In this document: positions 1 to 9,836 of the stretch, one piece after another | Layout of the letters: every line of letters starts with the position of its first letter | How positions within the stretch are numbered: position 1 is the first letter of the stretch | Source: Halobacillus litoralis | GTDB lineage: Bacteria > Bacillota > Bacilli > Bacillales > Halobacillaceae | DNA length: 64,000 nt | Assembly: GCF_020524025.1 (NCBI RefSeq) | Contig: NZ_JAIVKN010000003.1 | Coordinates: 1 to 64,000 of the forward strand | Direction of reading: 5' to 3' | The notes under the pieces: generated by a model | The model's input: only the letters and a program-made list of their open reading frames with translations | Database searches by the model: none | Told to the model about the DNA's origin: nothing | Translations under genes and position numbers: made by a program

Positions 1-695
1 CCCCAATCTTGATCATCACTTCTACACTCCAAATCTTTATCTAGTATAGAAATGATTATCTGTTATTATTGGGGAATTTGAAACCGTTGTTATTAGGGAT
101 TTTAGCACCGTTGCTTACAGTAGGGACAGGAACACAATTCGCATTAATTAAAGCCCAAAATAACTTAGAAGATTTTTTTCTTATAGATGAGAATATATTT
201 GAAAATGAAGGACAAGTTTTTGTACCAATTGTCGATAAAACACAGCTCCTTTCATATAAACTACTACCTCAACTTACAGAAACATCATTAGTAAACTTAG
301 GTTTTCTTAGTGGTTTAATTAGTCATGCTCTTAATTTAGACGAAATAAAGCATTTATTCCCACCCGCAACATGTAAAGCAAATTTCACTTTTAGAATAAG
401 ACCTCATTCTAGTGATAATGAATACTTTGTACATAATCAAGGACAAGTTGAAATAGATGCAATGTTTGTTGCAAAAAGAAAAGGAGTAGATACATTATTT
501 GTGATGGAGGCTTAAAGTGCATCTCAACATAAATCTTTAGCAAAACACAAATTAATCTATCTAATTCTATCAATATCAGAACAAGTTCCACCTAGTATTC
601 CTATTGTCCCTGTTTATCTAAAGGTTGATGTTACCGAAAACAATTATTACTTTAATATTGTCGAGTGTGATATTCCTGATCCTCGTACTGAATAA
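1..695 (+). pseudogene. PD-(D/E)xK-like nuclease gene, broken by an in-frame stop
   Basis: An open frame with a TTG codon at 69 runs to a TAA at 513-515. The same frame then continues without another stop to a TAA at 693-695, and the downstream part (LAKHKLIYLILSI, then IPIVPVYLKV and FNIVECDIPDPR) reads like real protein. Just before the internal stop is VEIDAMF followed by LFVMEA, which resembles the D...ExK core of PD-(D/E)xK nucleases; the stop occupies the position where the lysine would be (AAA to TAA is one substitution). A different frame at 2-46 (PNLDHHFYTPNLYLV) also looks coding, so the 5' part may carry a frameshift and extend off the left edge. The family was not identified with certainty; a restriction-type nuclease would fit the surrounding defence genes. 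The gene is convergent with the radC-like gene, one base away. Confidence 0.6.
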
Positions 696-696
696 T

Positions 697-1355
697 TTAT
701 ACAAAACCTTTTTCTTTCATAGAAACAAAACTCCCTCCGGATCCTATAATCACGTGATCAAGTAATTCAATTCCGACAGTTTTGCCAACTTCAGAAAGCC
801 TCTTAGTCACTTCGATATCCTCTCTACTTGGATTAGCGTTTCCTGAAGGATGGTTATGTGCTACTACAATTGATGCAGCACTTAATCTTATGGCATCTTT
901 AAAAGTTTCTCTAGGATGAACAATACTTGCATTTAGAGAGCCTTTAAAGATGTTCTTTCTGCTAATCACAACATTTTTTGTATTTAAAAAGATTGCATCA
1001 AAATATTCTTGTTGTAATCCTTCTAAATCATTAAAGAATTTTGCTGCATCCTCTGGACTTCTAACAATATACCCCTCATCTTTCTTATATCGTCTAATGT
1101 GACTTGCTAAACCAAATGCCGATAAAATTCTTTTAGCTGACATTTCTCCAACACCATTATTTTTTTTAATTCTTCAATACTCAAATCACTTAGTTGGTTA
1201 ATACCTAAGCTAGCTAGTTGACCAGTAATAGAAGCATCAGCTTTTGGGCCAATCAATATAGCTAAGATATTTTGAAGACTTGTTTCCTCCCAGCCATAAA
1301 TACCTAATTCTTCATTTGCAATATCATAGTGTCTTTTCATTTTTTTTCCTAACAT
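697..1355 (-). pseudogene. radC: RadC-like JAB-domain protein, frameshifted
   Basis: Two overlapping reading frames make one RadC-type protein. Positions 1355-1107 give the N-terminal part (82 aa) and 1143-697 the JAB/MPN domain (148 aa) with the metal-binding signature AHNHPSGN followed by S and D. The helix-hairpin-helix motif GVGEMSAKRI is readable only in the second frame, upstream of its first ATG, so the frames were once joined. The break is at eight A residues on the coding strand (plus-strand T at 1160-1167); nine would restore a protein of about 219 aa, normal for RadC. The biochemical role of RadC proteins is unsettled, and copies are common on mobile elements. It could be a true pseudogene, a slippage-dependent gene or a homopolymer sequencing error. 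Confidence 0.8.
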
Positions 1356-1514
1356 AGTATCTTTATTAAAAATATAGTGAAATCAGTTTTTAAATCTCAC
1401 ATATTTAATTTTATACAGAACATTAGTTCGCGTACACAAAATGTAATAAAACAGTTAAAAATTTAATTAAGTAATATACGAAAAGTATTCTTTATAGTAA
1501 AAGACACAAAAAAA

Positions 1515-1559
1515 TTAGCAACAATTATACCCAACACATTGGATACTAATTGCTACTAA
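1515..1559 (-). terminator. Rho-independent terminator of the DUF1643-like gene
   Basis: Read on the minus strand, a 13-bp stem (TTAGTAGCAATTA with TAATTGTTGCTAA, including G-U pairs) is followed by seven T. It lies 39 bases beyond the stop of the gene ending at 1598. Confidence 0.75.
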
Positions 1560-1597
1560 TTTAATTTTTGTAAACTCATTGGTAAAGTTTATGTATT

Positions 1598-2266
1598 TTA
1601 TAAACCCTCAAGTAAATCAATCATCCTTGAATACCAAGAAATTCTTCTAGTTAGAGGGTGATGAAAATAATATTCAGACTGAGATGACGGAACTCCAAAA
1701 GTTCTTCTAGAATTAACGAGTGACAAACAAAACTCTGCATGATTTTCTATACATTCTTCTGTACCCCATGCTAGTAATATTGGAATACGATTATTAGACA
1801 GTGCATGTATCATTTCATCATATCGGCTATTTGAAAAAATACTATGTAGATTAGATTGGGTTCTTAACTCAAAATCTCTAATCAAGCCACCTAATTTTTT
1901 ACTGTCTTCTTCACGTATATCCGATAAGTTTAAAACTCTTACATGATTCCACCTTTTGTTATTCATGATTTTCATAATTCTTGTTTGTGTATCATCTGGA
2001 TTTGTTAAAACTAAGGACTTTGATAAGAAATCAATGTTAAATTCTTCAATGTTAATACGTTCAGGTTGGCTATTCTCTGGATAAGATTTTCCTGGATTCA
2101 TCATAATAGCTATTGCATTCGGTTGAGCTAAAGATAATTCATTCGCGCTTAAACTTGAGTTCTTTCTAATTATCTCTAAAACACTTCTACACTTTGCTAT
2201 TTTGCTATCTTCTTTATACATATCATAAAAATGACCATAACAATAAAAGCCATCCTTGATAGGCAC
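1598..2266 (-). CDS. DUF1643-like protein
   Basis: 222 aa, GTG start with AGGAAG seven bases upstream. The pattern IMMNPGKSYP, then TNPDDTQTRI, then VRVLNLSDI matches the layout of DUF1643 proteins (NPS..A, a D..TxxR stretch, then hydrophobic-NL), a family of unknown function often found on mobile DNA and in defence islands. It sits alone, divergent from the small genes at 2476 onward, with its own terminator at 1515-1559. No membrane segment or signal peptide is visible. The family assignment rests on motif spacing only. Confidence 0.55.
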   Translation of the reverse strand: MPIKDGFYCYGHFYDMYKEDSKIAKCRSVLEIIRKNSSLSANELSLAQPNAIAIMMNPGKSYPENSQPERINIEEFNIDFLSKSLVLTNPDDTQTRIMKIMNNKRWNHVRVLNLSDIREEDSKKLGGLIRDFELRTQSNLHSIFSNSRYDEMIHALSNNRIPILLAWGTEECIENHAEFCLSLVNSRRTFGVPSSQSEYYFHHPLTRRISWYSRMIDLLEGL

Positions 2267-2422
2267 TAAACCACTTCCTTTTTTTAATTAGGTATAATCA
2301 TTAAATTAATAATCATGTGGTAATAATGGATTAGTATATTATATCAATTAGGATCACTATTTATTGTAAATAAAGGAAATTAATTTCTGTTTTAAAAATA
2401 CGGTTATTTAGTCCATATTTTG

Positions 2423-2451
2423 TTGTTAAAATTAAGGTAACCTCTTATAGT
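2423..2451 (+). promoter_or_regulatory. Sigma-A promoter for the small zinc-ribbon gene
   Basis: TTGTTA at 2423-2428 and TATAGT at 2446-2451 are 17 bases apart. An SD sequence GGAGGTG at 2463-2469 and an ATG at 2476 follow. Confidence 0.6.
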
Positions 2452-2475
2452 AGATTATAAATGGAGGTGCAATAC

Positions 2476-2669
2476 ATGGTTTGTTCTTGTGGTGGTTTAT
2501 ATATAGTTAAAAAGATAGAAGAAATACCCTCCAACCTTTCCAAAGAAGAAAAACTTATATATATTCGCTTGTGTGTGATGTTGAATGTATTAAATGTGGG
2601 AAAGTGCTTTATTCTCAACCTTATGACTATGGAAGTAACTTTAACATAGCAAGGAATCTAGATAATTAA
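2476..2669 (+). pseudogene. Small zinc-ribbon protein, frameshifted at an A5 run
   Basis: The ATG at 2476 has a near-perfect SD (GGAGGTG) six bases upstream, which decides against the ATG at 2461 that overlaps the SD itself. The first frame gives MVCSCGGLYIVKKIEEIP, and the other frame after about 2553 gives CDVECIKCGKVLYS and continues to a TAA at 2667. Inserting one A in the run at 2549-2553 joins them into a 64-aa protein with a CxC plus CxxxCxxC cysteine set typical of a zinc ribbon. As read, the product ends at 2649 without the second cysteine cluster. Function unknown. Confidence 0.6.
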
Positions 2670-2699
2670 GATTATTCACGAGGAGACGGATAAAATTAA

Positions 2700-2888
2700 A
2701 TGGAATTGGAAGAAGTCAAACAAAACTTAGAATCATTATATATCGACTATTTTGATGGCTTATACTCAGAGCATCAATTAAAAATGATGTTATTAAAACT
2801 ATATAAACAAAGTAAAATGACTGGTACCGAAGATTATAATGTGAAAATTAAGCAATTAGCTGAACCGAATAAAGAAGATGGTAATTAG
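2700..2888 (+). CDS. Small hypothetical protein
   Basis: 62 aa, acidic and probably helical (starts MELEEVKQNLESLYIDYF), with an AGGAGA thirteen bases upstream. It follows the zinc-ribbon gene by 30 bases and probably shares its mRNA. It ends inside the left arm of a bidirectional terminator. I do not recognise the family; codon use and the SD site support that it is translated, but the spacing is long. Confidence 0.5.
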   Translation: MELEEVKQNLESLYIDYFDGLYSEHQLKMMLLKLYKQSKMTGTEDYNVKIKQLAEPNKEDGN

Positions 2889-2919
2889 GAAGCTAACTTC
2901 ACTACATACCATCTTCTTT
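2871..2919. terminator. Bidirectional terminator
   Basis: A perfect 13-bp inverted repeat (arms 2871-2883 and 2907-2919, AAAGAAGATGGTA and its complement) with T-rich flanks on the plus side and A-rich on the other. It separates the small plus-strand genes from the end of the 1788-aa ATPase gene (stop at 2923). Confidence 0.75.
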
Positions 2920-2922
2920 TCA

Positions 2923-5900
2923 TTAGTTGTTTTTCTTAATAATTTGACTAACTTTATATATCTCACTACTTGAAATAAAAGGTACTTGTGCAAATATTAA
3001 ACTTGGTTCCCCAGATAGCCTAGCAACAAGATGTCCTCTACCTAGTAAGTTTTCAGCACCTTTTTCCCCTAATGCGATTTCAGATGTACCTGTACTTCCA
3101 ACTTTTAAAATAAGTCTGTTTCCTAAGTTATCTCTTAACTGCATCGGTAATGCCTCTTTATCGGGTCTTTGTGCTGCAAAAATTAGGTGTATTCCAGCTG
3201 CTCTTGCCTTTACTCCTAGACGTTGAACAGTTGAAGATACTGTACTTTTATATTCATCAATTAGCATCCAGTCAGCAAATTCATCATGAATAAGGTAAAT
3301 GAATGGCATTTTCTTATCTTCTGGAACCTTTTCATTATATTCTTTCAGATTTGGAACTTTATACTCCCTAAATCTCAAATATCTTGATTCCATCTCTTCA
3401 ACTAGTTCTTCAAGAATTTCAGCTGCCCTTGACCGATCAATTACTATACCCTCAGCTAAGTGCGGAAGTTCTTCTAAGTTTTGATAATCTACTCCATACT
3501 TTGGATCGATTAAATAAATCTTTGCTGTATCTGTTGAGTTTGTTGCACAAATATCAAGTATTAAAGTCTGGATTAATACAGATTTTCCGCTTCCCGTCTC
3601 TCCTGCAATTAATGTATGGGGAGCGTGCTGTTCAAGCCCTGCAAATGGTCCACCTAGATTTAAATACAGTAACTCACCATCTACTTCTTTAACTCCAATA
3701 ACAAAATTTAAATTTGTGTCTTTAATATCATTCTTTAATTTCCTTGCATTCCATACATTCGCTAGTGAAATAGTCTCTCTTTCAGGCCTTTCAACGAATA
3801 CCACAATTTCTCCTGGTTGTGGAAGTACATTTATTATATTTAAAGCATGTGTCGTTAATAGCTGTGATTTTTTCTTTTCAATATCTTCTACTCTTAAACG
3901 ATCGGAGCCTTTTAATCTTATGATAGCTGCATTCGGGGTAAGCCTTGTTTCTAGAACTTTACCTTGCAAATTATATGTAGCTAAAGCAGCTTTTAAAGAG
4001 TTAACGACTTTGGCTAACCATTCTTTATCGCTCTCATTCTGATTTTCTTCATTAATATTATTAATAATCCAATCACTGAGTTTATGATTATCATACTCAA
4101 CTTGTACTTCTCCATTACTGAGAATACTATTTTGTTCATCTCGCCTTCCATCATCTACTGGCTCTTCTTTTGCTGTACTGCGATCAGTTTTATCTGCAAA
4201 TGATAATTGTTCTGACTCTTCGTTGAAGTCGTTTTTATTATTAGAATTATTTTGATTCCCCTTATCTAATACCTCACCTGGTTTTTGATCTTGGTTTCCC
4301 TGATTAATTTCTGTTTTTTCATTAGGTAAAGAAGGAGTGAATTTCTTCCACGTGACTACAGTTGCAAATTTTGACCTAACAGTATATAAAGGTTCCTCAC
4401 CTAATGTTGCCAAAATAAGTTCTCTTACAGAGTCTCTTGAATAAATTTCTTGGTAGCTATTACCTACTGCATTAATTTTAACTTGTTCACTCTCTAAAGT
4501 ATCTGAACTATCAATAGCTGTTGGTACAAAAACATGTGAGTAGCCCTTTATTTCTATTTCCACTTGTCCAGTTCTTATTAGATCCCTCCACTCCTCTATG
4601 GAAGCAGAAGAGTTTTGCATATAAAGTGTTCCCTCAACTAGCAAATCGCTAATCTTTGAAAGCCACAGGCTTTGGTCTAACCTCTTTGGTTCACCAAATA
4701 ATGCATTGTTTATTCTTGATACTGTATCAATTAACTGTTTCTTTGATGTCTTTTTTGAATTAGATACATTTTTTATATCCACAAATTTAGCTTCTGAAAC
4801 AATTATTTTCAAGTAATACTTTCCATCCTCTTCAAAGGGGCTTAAAGCTAAAATATCAGCTATTTGTTCTTCTTTTTTCCCTAGCCAACTTGCATAATCA
4901 TCAAGGAAATACCAACCTATACTAGCATCTTTGTCAACTTCTTCTTTAATAATTAACTTACTTAAAACCACTCCTATTAATTCACTGGCATATCTACCAA
5001 TTTTGGCAGCTCTTAACACAATATCTCCTGATAATTGATTTGCCTCTTCAATGAAATAATCAGTTAATTTATCAATATCGTCGTCAGAAATACTTAAATT
5101 TAATGCCTTAAACTTTCGCTTTAAAATAATTTTTAAAAGTTTAAGAGAAGTAGTAGTTGAAACCACAAGGTTAGCACCATTAGTTTTATTGTGTTGGTAT
5201 TTGATAATATTTACCCCTTGGCTTTTTAATAATCTCCTATCAAGAAGTTCATCGTAATTTGCCACCCATTCTCCAAGTTTATGGGATTCCTCAAAAATAT
5301 TTTTGGTTTCATTACTTTGAAAATTAATTTGCCTTGAAGGTAAAAAATATACTCCTTCTTCTTCGTCAGCACTACGATGTATGCTTTTAACAAACTTTAA
5401 GTATTCCCATCCCTCAGCAGTCTGACTAGGGCAAACTAAATATGTCGTTGATTTTAATTCGTCTTTTGCCGATGGACGCCGACGTGACCACCTCGCAGGG
5501 TACAAATCCATATTATCTGGTGTATGAGTTGTACGGACCTTAATCCAATCAAAGTTTGACTGTCTCGAAATAACATCTTGTAAATATACTAAATCAAATG
5601 GTTTTCCCTCTTCTCTTTCAGAAACAGAAGATTGATGTGCCATTACACCGATTCGTAACTTTGCCATAAAATCATTAGTAACTTCGCTTGGTACAAACAT
5701 ATCAGGGTCTGAGTCAGCACCTTCAACCATTTTAGAATATATTTGATTAAGCTTATTAGTATCTCTATGTCTTAAAACCACTTGACACCTAATGTTGTCG
5801 TCTTTGCTATTAAGCTTTGAAACTGAGTCAACTATAGCTTGAGGTAGTCTAGTGGAGTCAGAATTGTAAAGCACTACACCAAGATTAGCCCCTTCATGAG

Positions 5901-8289
5901 GTTGTAATTCAAGATAACGTCCTAATAAGTCAGTGAGTTTGTCGCTTGCTTCCTTTGGATCTTCATTGGTCTCTTGATCTCCCATTTTTGCTATTGGCAT
6001 TTCCATAAGACTATAGTCATATAGAGTATCGGTAATACTAAGAACCTCCGGAACATCATCTCCATTAAAACCTAAGCAAACTTCTGGATAATAAGGATGC
6101 TCTATATCTTGAACTAGTTCGTTAAAGTAAAGTTTCGCGTCACCAAAATCAAAGTCTTCTGTTAGTAATAGGTATTTTATAATTTCATTAGTTTGCTGCA
6201 TTTTAACTGCCAATGCAGCCATTCTAAACGGATTCCACGGTGGGATAACCGCTAGGGGTTTAGTATCATTTATTTCAATAACACCTATCTTTATAATTGG
6301 ATACCACAGCTTTATCCTGTTAACATCACCTTTAGCATATTTAGACAAATTATTTAGTAGTTCCCCAAATAATTTAGATTGATTTACATGTGTGGCCGAT
6401 ATTAGACCTTCATCAACCCAAAGCTTCAATGCTTTTTTATATTCTTGTGAAAATGAATTCCAAGAATTTAATATTTGTGTGTAACCATTTTCGTCAATTC
6501 TATTTTCAGCTCTAGCATTTTTGAGTTCTTGTATAAACTGTAAATTAATATCTTTTTCTTTTTCGTAAACCCCAACTAGAGACCCTCTATTTTGTCTGTA
6601 TACTGCTTGAAAAGTATACACGTCATTTAATGATATCCCCTGAAGTTTCCCTTTTTTACTTATAGGATTTTTAGAAACATTTGACTTTTGGAATGGATTT
6701 TCGCTTAATCTGTTTAAGTCATTAAATAACTCAGAACCAATAGCATTAGTAGTTCCTTCCCATAACAATTGAACTTTACAGTCTTGTTCAATTCCATGTT
6801 CATCCTCATAAAATAATTCAATATAGAATTTAATTTGTCTTGAGGTTTTGGCAACTGACGTGTTCTTTTTATATGACTTTTTCCCTTTCCCCTGATGTCT
6901 TTTTCTTTCATCTTCTATAAGTTCGTCATATTTGAAAAGCCAACTTGTATCCCATTCTATTAAGGGACTAGTTATCATTTCCAATCCTTTATATCTAGTA
7001 CAAAAGTATAATCCAAGATCAGTATTTAAACTCAACCATGAACTTCTTCTATCGCTTTTCTGAGTTTTAACTTTAATAATTTTTTTACCTCTTGTAGACT
7101 CTGATTGAGCAAATAATCTTTCTATTGCTTGTAAAAAGCCAACCAAGAAATCTGTACACTCAATAGGCTTACCGTATATAAATTTATCCCATTTTGCCTT
7201 TAACTTTTTATTATTTTCAATTTGATATCTATGTTTCTCATAAAAAGAAATGTCATCATCATTGGGCTCTTTAGCCTTCCTTTTTTCTAACAGTTCAAGG
7301 TAGTCTTCATCTTCTTCAGTTAAAAGATCAGAGAATTCATCTTCTAAAAATTCCCTTGTTTCTTCCGATAAACTACTTTTTTTAGATACCTTAATGCCTG
7401 AAAAAAAGGAACCAATATGATCACTTTCCCATTCATAATTAGCTAGAATATCTGATTCACTTGTCCATCCTGGCTTGGAGTTAATAAAACTTTGAATATC
7501 TGAATGGATATGCTCAGGGATATATTCCTTTACTTCATCGAATGAGTTGTTTAATTGCTCATTTTCAATAACTTCTCGAGTAGGAGTTAATTTAAATAAG
7601 TAATAACTTCTTTTTATCTTTAATTCTTTAAATGACTTTGCCCAGTTATTTTTATATGTTTGTCTATTTTCGGGAATTGCATAAAAATACCCTGAATCTC
7701 TCGGGATTTTTAGTGCAGGTAACGCCCACCCTAAAGCATCAATTAGTGTAGCACCATCATTTATTATTTTATCTCTTGTTAATACAATATATCTACTAAA
7801 CATTTCTAAACTACAATCAGTAACACTTAATAGCCCAATTAATGCCTTTTCCCATATATTCATTAACCTTTCACTTCCGTTAATATATGTAAGGTCACTT
7901 GTAATAACTTTAATCCATAAATTTGTATTAGCTTTTAGATCATTGGCTCCTATTGTAAAAATATTTCTTAATGAGGGACCCTGGTCATCATTGTTATTAG
8001 CTAAAAGTAAGACAGGCTTTTCAGTTACACTATGACGTAACCTTGTCGTTCGCTCATTTGTTATTATATTTTCAGGCAAATCATTCCCAACTGCTAATTC
8101 AACAGGTATCTTTATATCAACTATCTCTTTTAAATACTCGTCTGCAAGGATTTCTTTACATATAACAGATACTTGTGAACCAGAAAGTCTATCAAGCAAA
8201 AATCTTGCTACACCCTCAGAATTATCGGAACCAATATTTCTTTTCAAAAATTCTACTGCTACTTTTCCTATTAAATTTAATTGATTCAT
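2923..8289 (-). CDS. DptH/DndH-like giant FtsK/HerA-type ATPase
   Basis: 1788 aa. The last 230 residues are a clear FtsK/HerA-family motor: Walker A GETGSGKS at residues 1563-1570, Walker B in IYLIHDEFAD at about 1664-1673, and AAQRP at about 1705. The long N-terminal part has no motif I recognise; residues around 1290-1370 are low-complexity, acidic and Asn-rich. Size, C-terminal motor and last position of an overlapping trio fit DptH (DndH) of phosphorothioation-dependent restriction, whose proteins are about 1700 aa. The start codon shares one base with the preceding stop (TAATG), so translation is probably coupled. A stand-alone HerA-type defence ATPase is the alternative. The role in DNA cleavage or translocation is inferred from the family. 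Confidence 0.65.
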   Translation of the reverse strand: MNQLNLIGKVAVEFLKRNIGSDNSEGVARFLLDRLSGSQVSVICKEILADEYLKEIVDIKIPVELAVGNDLPENIITNERTTRLRHSVTEKPVLLLANNNDDQGPSLRNIFTIGANDLKANTNLWIKVITSDLTYINGSERLMNIWEKALIGLLSVTDCSLEMFSRYIVLTRDKIINDGATLIDALGWALPALKIPRDSGYFYAIPENRQTYKNNWAKSFKELKIKRSYYLFKLTPTREVIENEQLNNSFDEVKEYIPEHIHSDIQSFINSKPGWTSESDILANYEWESDHIGSFFSGIKVSKKSSLSEETREFLEDEFSDLLTEEDEDYLELLEKRKAKEPNDDDISFYEKHRYQIENNKKLKAKWDKFIYGKPIECTDFLVGFLQAIERLFAQSESTRGKKIIKVKTQKSDRRSSWLSLNTDLGLYFCTRYKGLEMITSPLIEWDTSWLFKYDELIEDERKRHQGKGKKSYKKNTSVAKTSRQIKFYIELFYEDEHGIEQDCKVQLLWEGTTNAIGSELFNDLNRLSENPFQKSNVSKNPISKKGKLQGISLNDVYTFQAVYRQNRGSLVGVYEKEKDINLQFIQELKNARAENRIDENGYTQILNSWNSFSQEYKKALKLWVDEGLISATHVNQSKLFGELLNNLSKYAKGDVNRIKLWYPIIKIGVIEINDTKPLAVIPPWNPFRMAALAVKMQQTNEIIKYLLLTEDFDFGDAKLYFNELVQDIEHPYYPEVCLGFNGDDVPEVLSITDTLYDYSLMEMPIAKMGDQETNEDPKEASDKLTDLLGRYLELQPHEGANLGVVLYNSDSTRLPQAIVDSVSKLNSKDDNIRCQVVLRHRDTNKLNQIYSKMVEGADSDPDMFVPSEVTNDFMAKLRIGVMAHQSSVSEREEGKPFDLVYLQDVISRQSNFDWIKVRTTHTPDNMDLYPARWSRRRPSAKDELKSTTYLVCPSQTAEGWEYLKFVKSIHRSADEEEGVYFLPSRQINFQSNETKNIFEESHKLGEWVANYDELLDRRLLKSQGVNIIKYQHNKTNGANLVVSTTTSLKLLKIILKRKFKALNLSISDDDIDKLTDYFIEEANQLSGDIVLRAAKIGRYASELIGVVLSKLIIKEEVDKDASIGWYFLDDYASWLGKKEEQIADILALSPFEEDGKYYLKIIVSEAKFVDIKNVSNSKKTSKKQLIDTVSRINNALFGEPKRLDQSLWLSKISDLLVEGTLYMQNSSASIEEWRDLIRTGQVEIEIKGYSHVFVPTAIDSSDTLESEQVKINAVGNSYQEIYSRDSVRELILATLGEEPLYTVRSKFATVVTWKKFTPSLPNEKTEINQGNQDQKPGEVLDKGNQNNSNNKNDFNEESEQLSFADKTDRSTAKEEPVDDGRRDEQNSILSNGEVQVEYDNHKLSDWIINNINEENQNESDKEWLAKVVNSLKAALATYNLQGKVLETRLTPNAAIIRLKGSDRLRVEDIEKKKSQLLTTHALNIINVLPQPGEIVVFVERPERETISLANVWNARKLKNDIKDTNLNFVIGVKEVDGELLYLNLGGPFAGLEQHAPHTLIAGETGSGKSVLIQTLILDICATNSTDTAKIYLIDPKYGVDYQNLEELPHLAEGIVIDRSRAAEILEELVEEMESRYLRFREYKVPNLKEYNEKVPEDKKMPFIYLIHDEFADWMLIDEYKSTVSSTVQRLGVKARAAGIHLIFAAQRPDKEALPMQLRDNLGNRLILKVGSTGTSEIALGEKGAENLLGRGHLVARLSGEPSLIFAQVPFISSSEIYKVSQIIKKNN

Positions 8290-9836
8290 TATACACCATC
8301 CTTAGCAAAAGGATTTTCAACATACGCGCAGGCATCTGATAATCTTCTTAATAACCCCATGCTTGCTAATCTCTGCTCTAATCGAAGAGCGTTTTCTGAA
8401 AAAGCTTCTTGATCAGCTTGACCTAAATTTATTAATTCTACTGCTTGTTTTTCCCCAATAATAAATCCATATTTTTGATAAAGTGTATCTAAGAAGTCTC
8501 TAAATTCCATTCTATCAGGCACATTTGTTAGAACAAGCGTCTTTAAAAGATTATCAGTAGGAGCGTACCTGATTCTTTGACTATTTCTACTAGACGATAA
8601 CCCAATCTCTTTTCCCCAAACTCTATGAAAATTATTTACATGTTGTTTGTGCCTTGAGATTGCCCTATCTACTAATTCTTCTACAAGGGCATCTGGATTT
8701 TCTGAACTAATATCCTCATCAGTAGATGACCATAAGAAATAATCATTTAATAATTTTTGTGCTTCATAAAAAGGGTCAGGCTTATCATAAAGCTCTTTCC
8801 ATCTATCTTCGTTTAATATACTTCTTACATACTTCTCTAACGCTTGTCTCGAAAGATTATTATTATCTATATATGAGTCTGATGCTAAATCCCTAATGAT
8901 TGTTTTTTTAGGTGCTAGAATTTCTAAAACAAATTCTGTTTTAGGCTCGAGAGCCAATACATCCCTCGATCTGTTTAAAAAATATAAAATCATATGCAAT
9001 CCAGTTATGCTAACAATATGTGGGATCGCATCATATGCAGGTATTTTACATCGGAAAATATTGACCCAATCGTTGGCCATATCAGTATATTCAGAGAGAT
9101 ATTCATATGGTAAATAAGAACCTTTTGAATCTTTTGTTGACTCTTCATGACCATAATTAGGCTGTAGTAACTGAGCCAATCTATTGTAAATTGAATTAGA
9201 ATTCAAAATACTAGATTCTAAATATTCGAGAATTTCATTTCCCTTTTTTGAACGCGACAGCATTAAATATAATATCTCACCAGTTCTTCCAAAAAACCTT
9301 CTATCGTTTTGTACCCTATTTCCGTTAATTCTCAAATCCTCATATAAGCACTCTTTTCCATAAGGGAAGATAAATTGTGAGCTCCATCTCTTATTGTTCT
9401 CTCCTTCAATTGTATTGGTTTGAAGGAATTTAATCGTTTCATAAAAGTCACCAAAACTATTAAAATTGTCTTGTAAGTAACTTAAATTCGGATAATCTAC
9501 ACCAGCAAAATTTTGTTCAGCTAATTTCATCCATTCATCCCAAGCTTTTTGACCATCATTATGTGCTTCATAATCTCTATTTACTACTTCAATATACGGA
9601 TTATTAAATAGTAGGTTTCTTAAATATATTCTTGAATAGGGATTATAATTTAATGTATTGAATTGCTCTTCTATAAAAGGCCGACCTTTTTCATATTGCG
9701 AATTTAATACACCTATAAACTCCATAAAACATAACCACGGTGTCTGCTCATCATATAACCTATGGCCCCAGATTGCTTCATCAATCCAAAAGTCTGATTT
9801 AATATTATTAGATGTTCTAGGAAGAGTTTTTAGCAT
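8289..9836 (-). CDS. DptG/DndG-like protein (middle gene of the trio)
   Basis: 515 aa with no P-loop, nuclease or membrane motif that I can see. It is rich in aromatic residues and probably helical. It overlaps by one base with both neighbours (TGATG at its start, TAATG at its end), so the three proteins are made together and probably form a complex. The position between a small P-loop ATPase and a giant FtsK-like ATPase is that of DptG in dptFGH operons; this is the main evidence, because the sequence itself gave no diagnostic motif. DptG proteins are usually somewhat shorter (around 400-450 aa). Confidence 0.45.
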   Translation of the reverse strand: MLKTLPRTSNNIKSDFWIDEAIWGHRLYDEQTPWLCFMEFIGVLNSQYEKGRPFIEEQFNTLNYNPYSRIYLRNLLFNNPYIEVVNRDYEAHNDGQKAWDEWMKLAEQNFAGVDYPNLSYLQDNFNSFGDFYETIKFLQTNTIEGENNKRWSSQFIFPYGKECLYEDLRINGNRVQNDRRFFGRTGEILYLMLSRSKKGNEILEYLESSILNSNSIYNRLAQLLQPNYGHEESTKDSKGSYLPYEYLSEYTDMANDWVNIFRCKIPAYDAIPHIVSITGLHMILYFLNRSRDVLALEPKTEFVLEILAPKKTIIRDLASDSYIDNNNLSRQALEKYVRSILNEDRWKELYDKPDPFYEAQKLLNDYFLWSSTDEDISSENPDALVEELVDRAISRHKQHVNNFHRVWGKEIGLSSSRNSQRIRYAPTDNLLKTLVLTNVPDRMEFRDFLDTLYQKYGFIIGEKQAVELINLGQADQEAFSENALRLEQRLASMGLLRRLSDACAYVENPFAKDGV

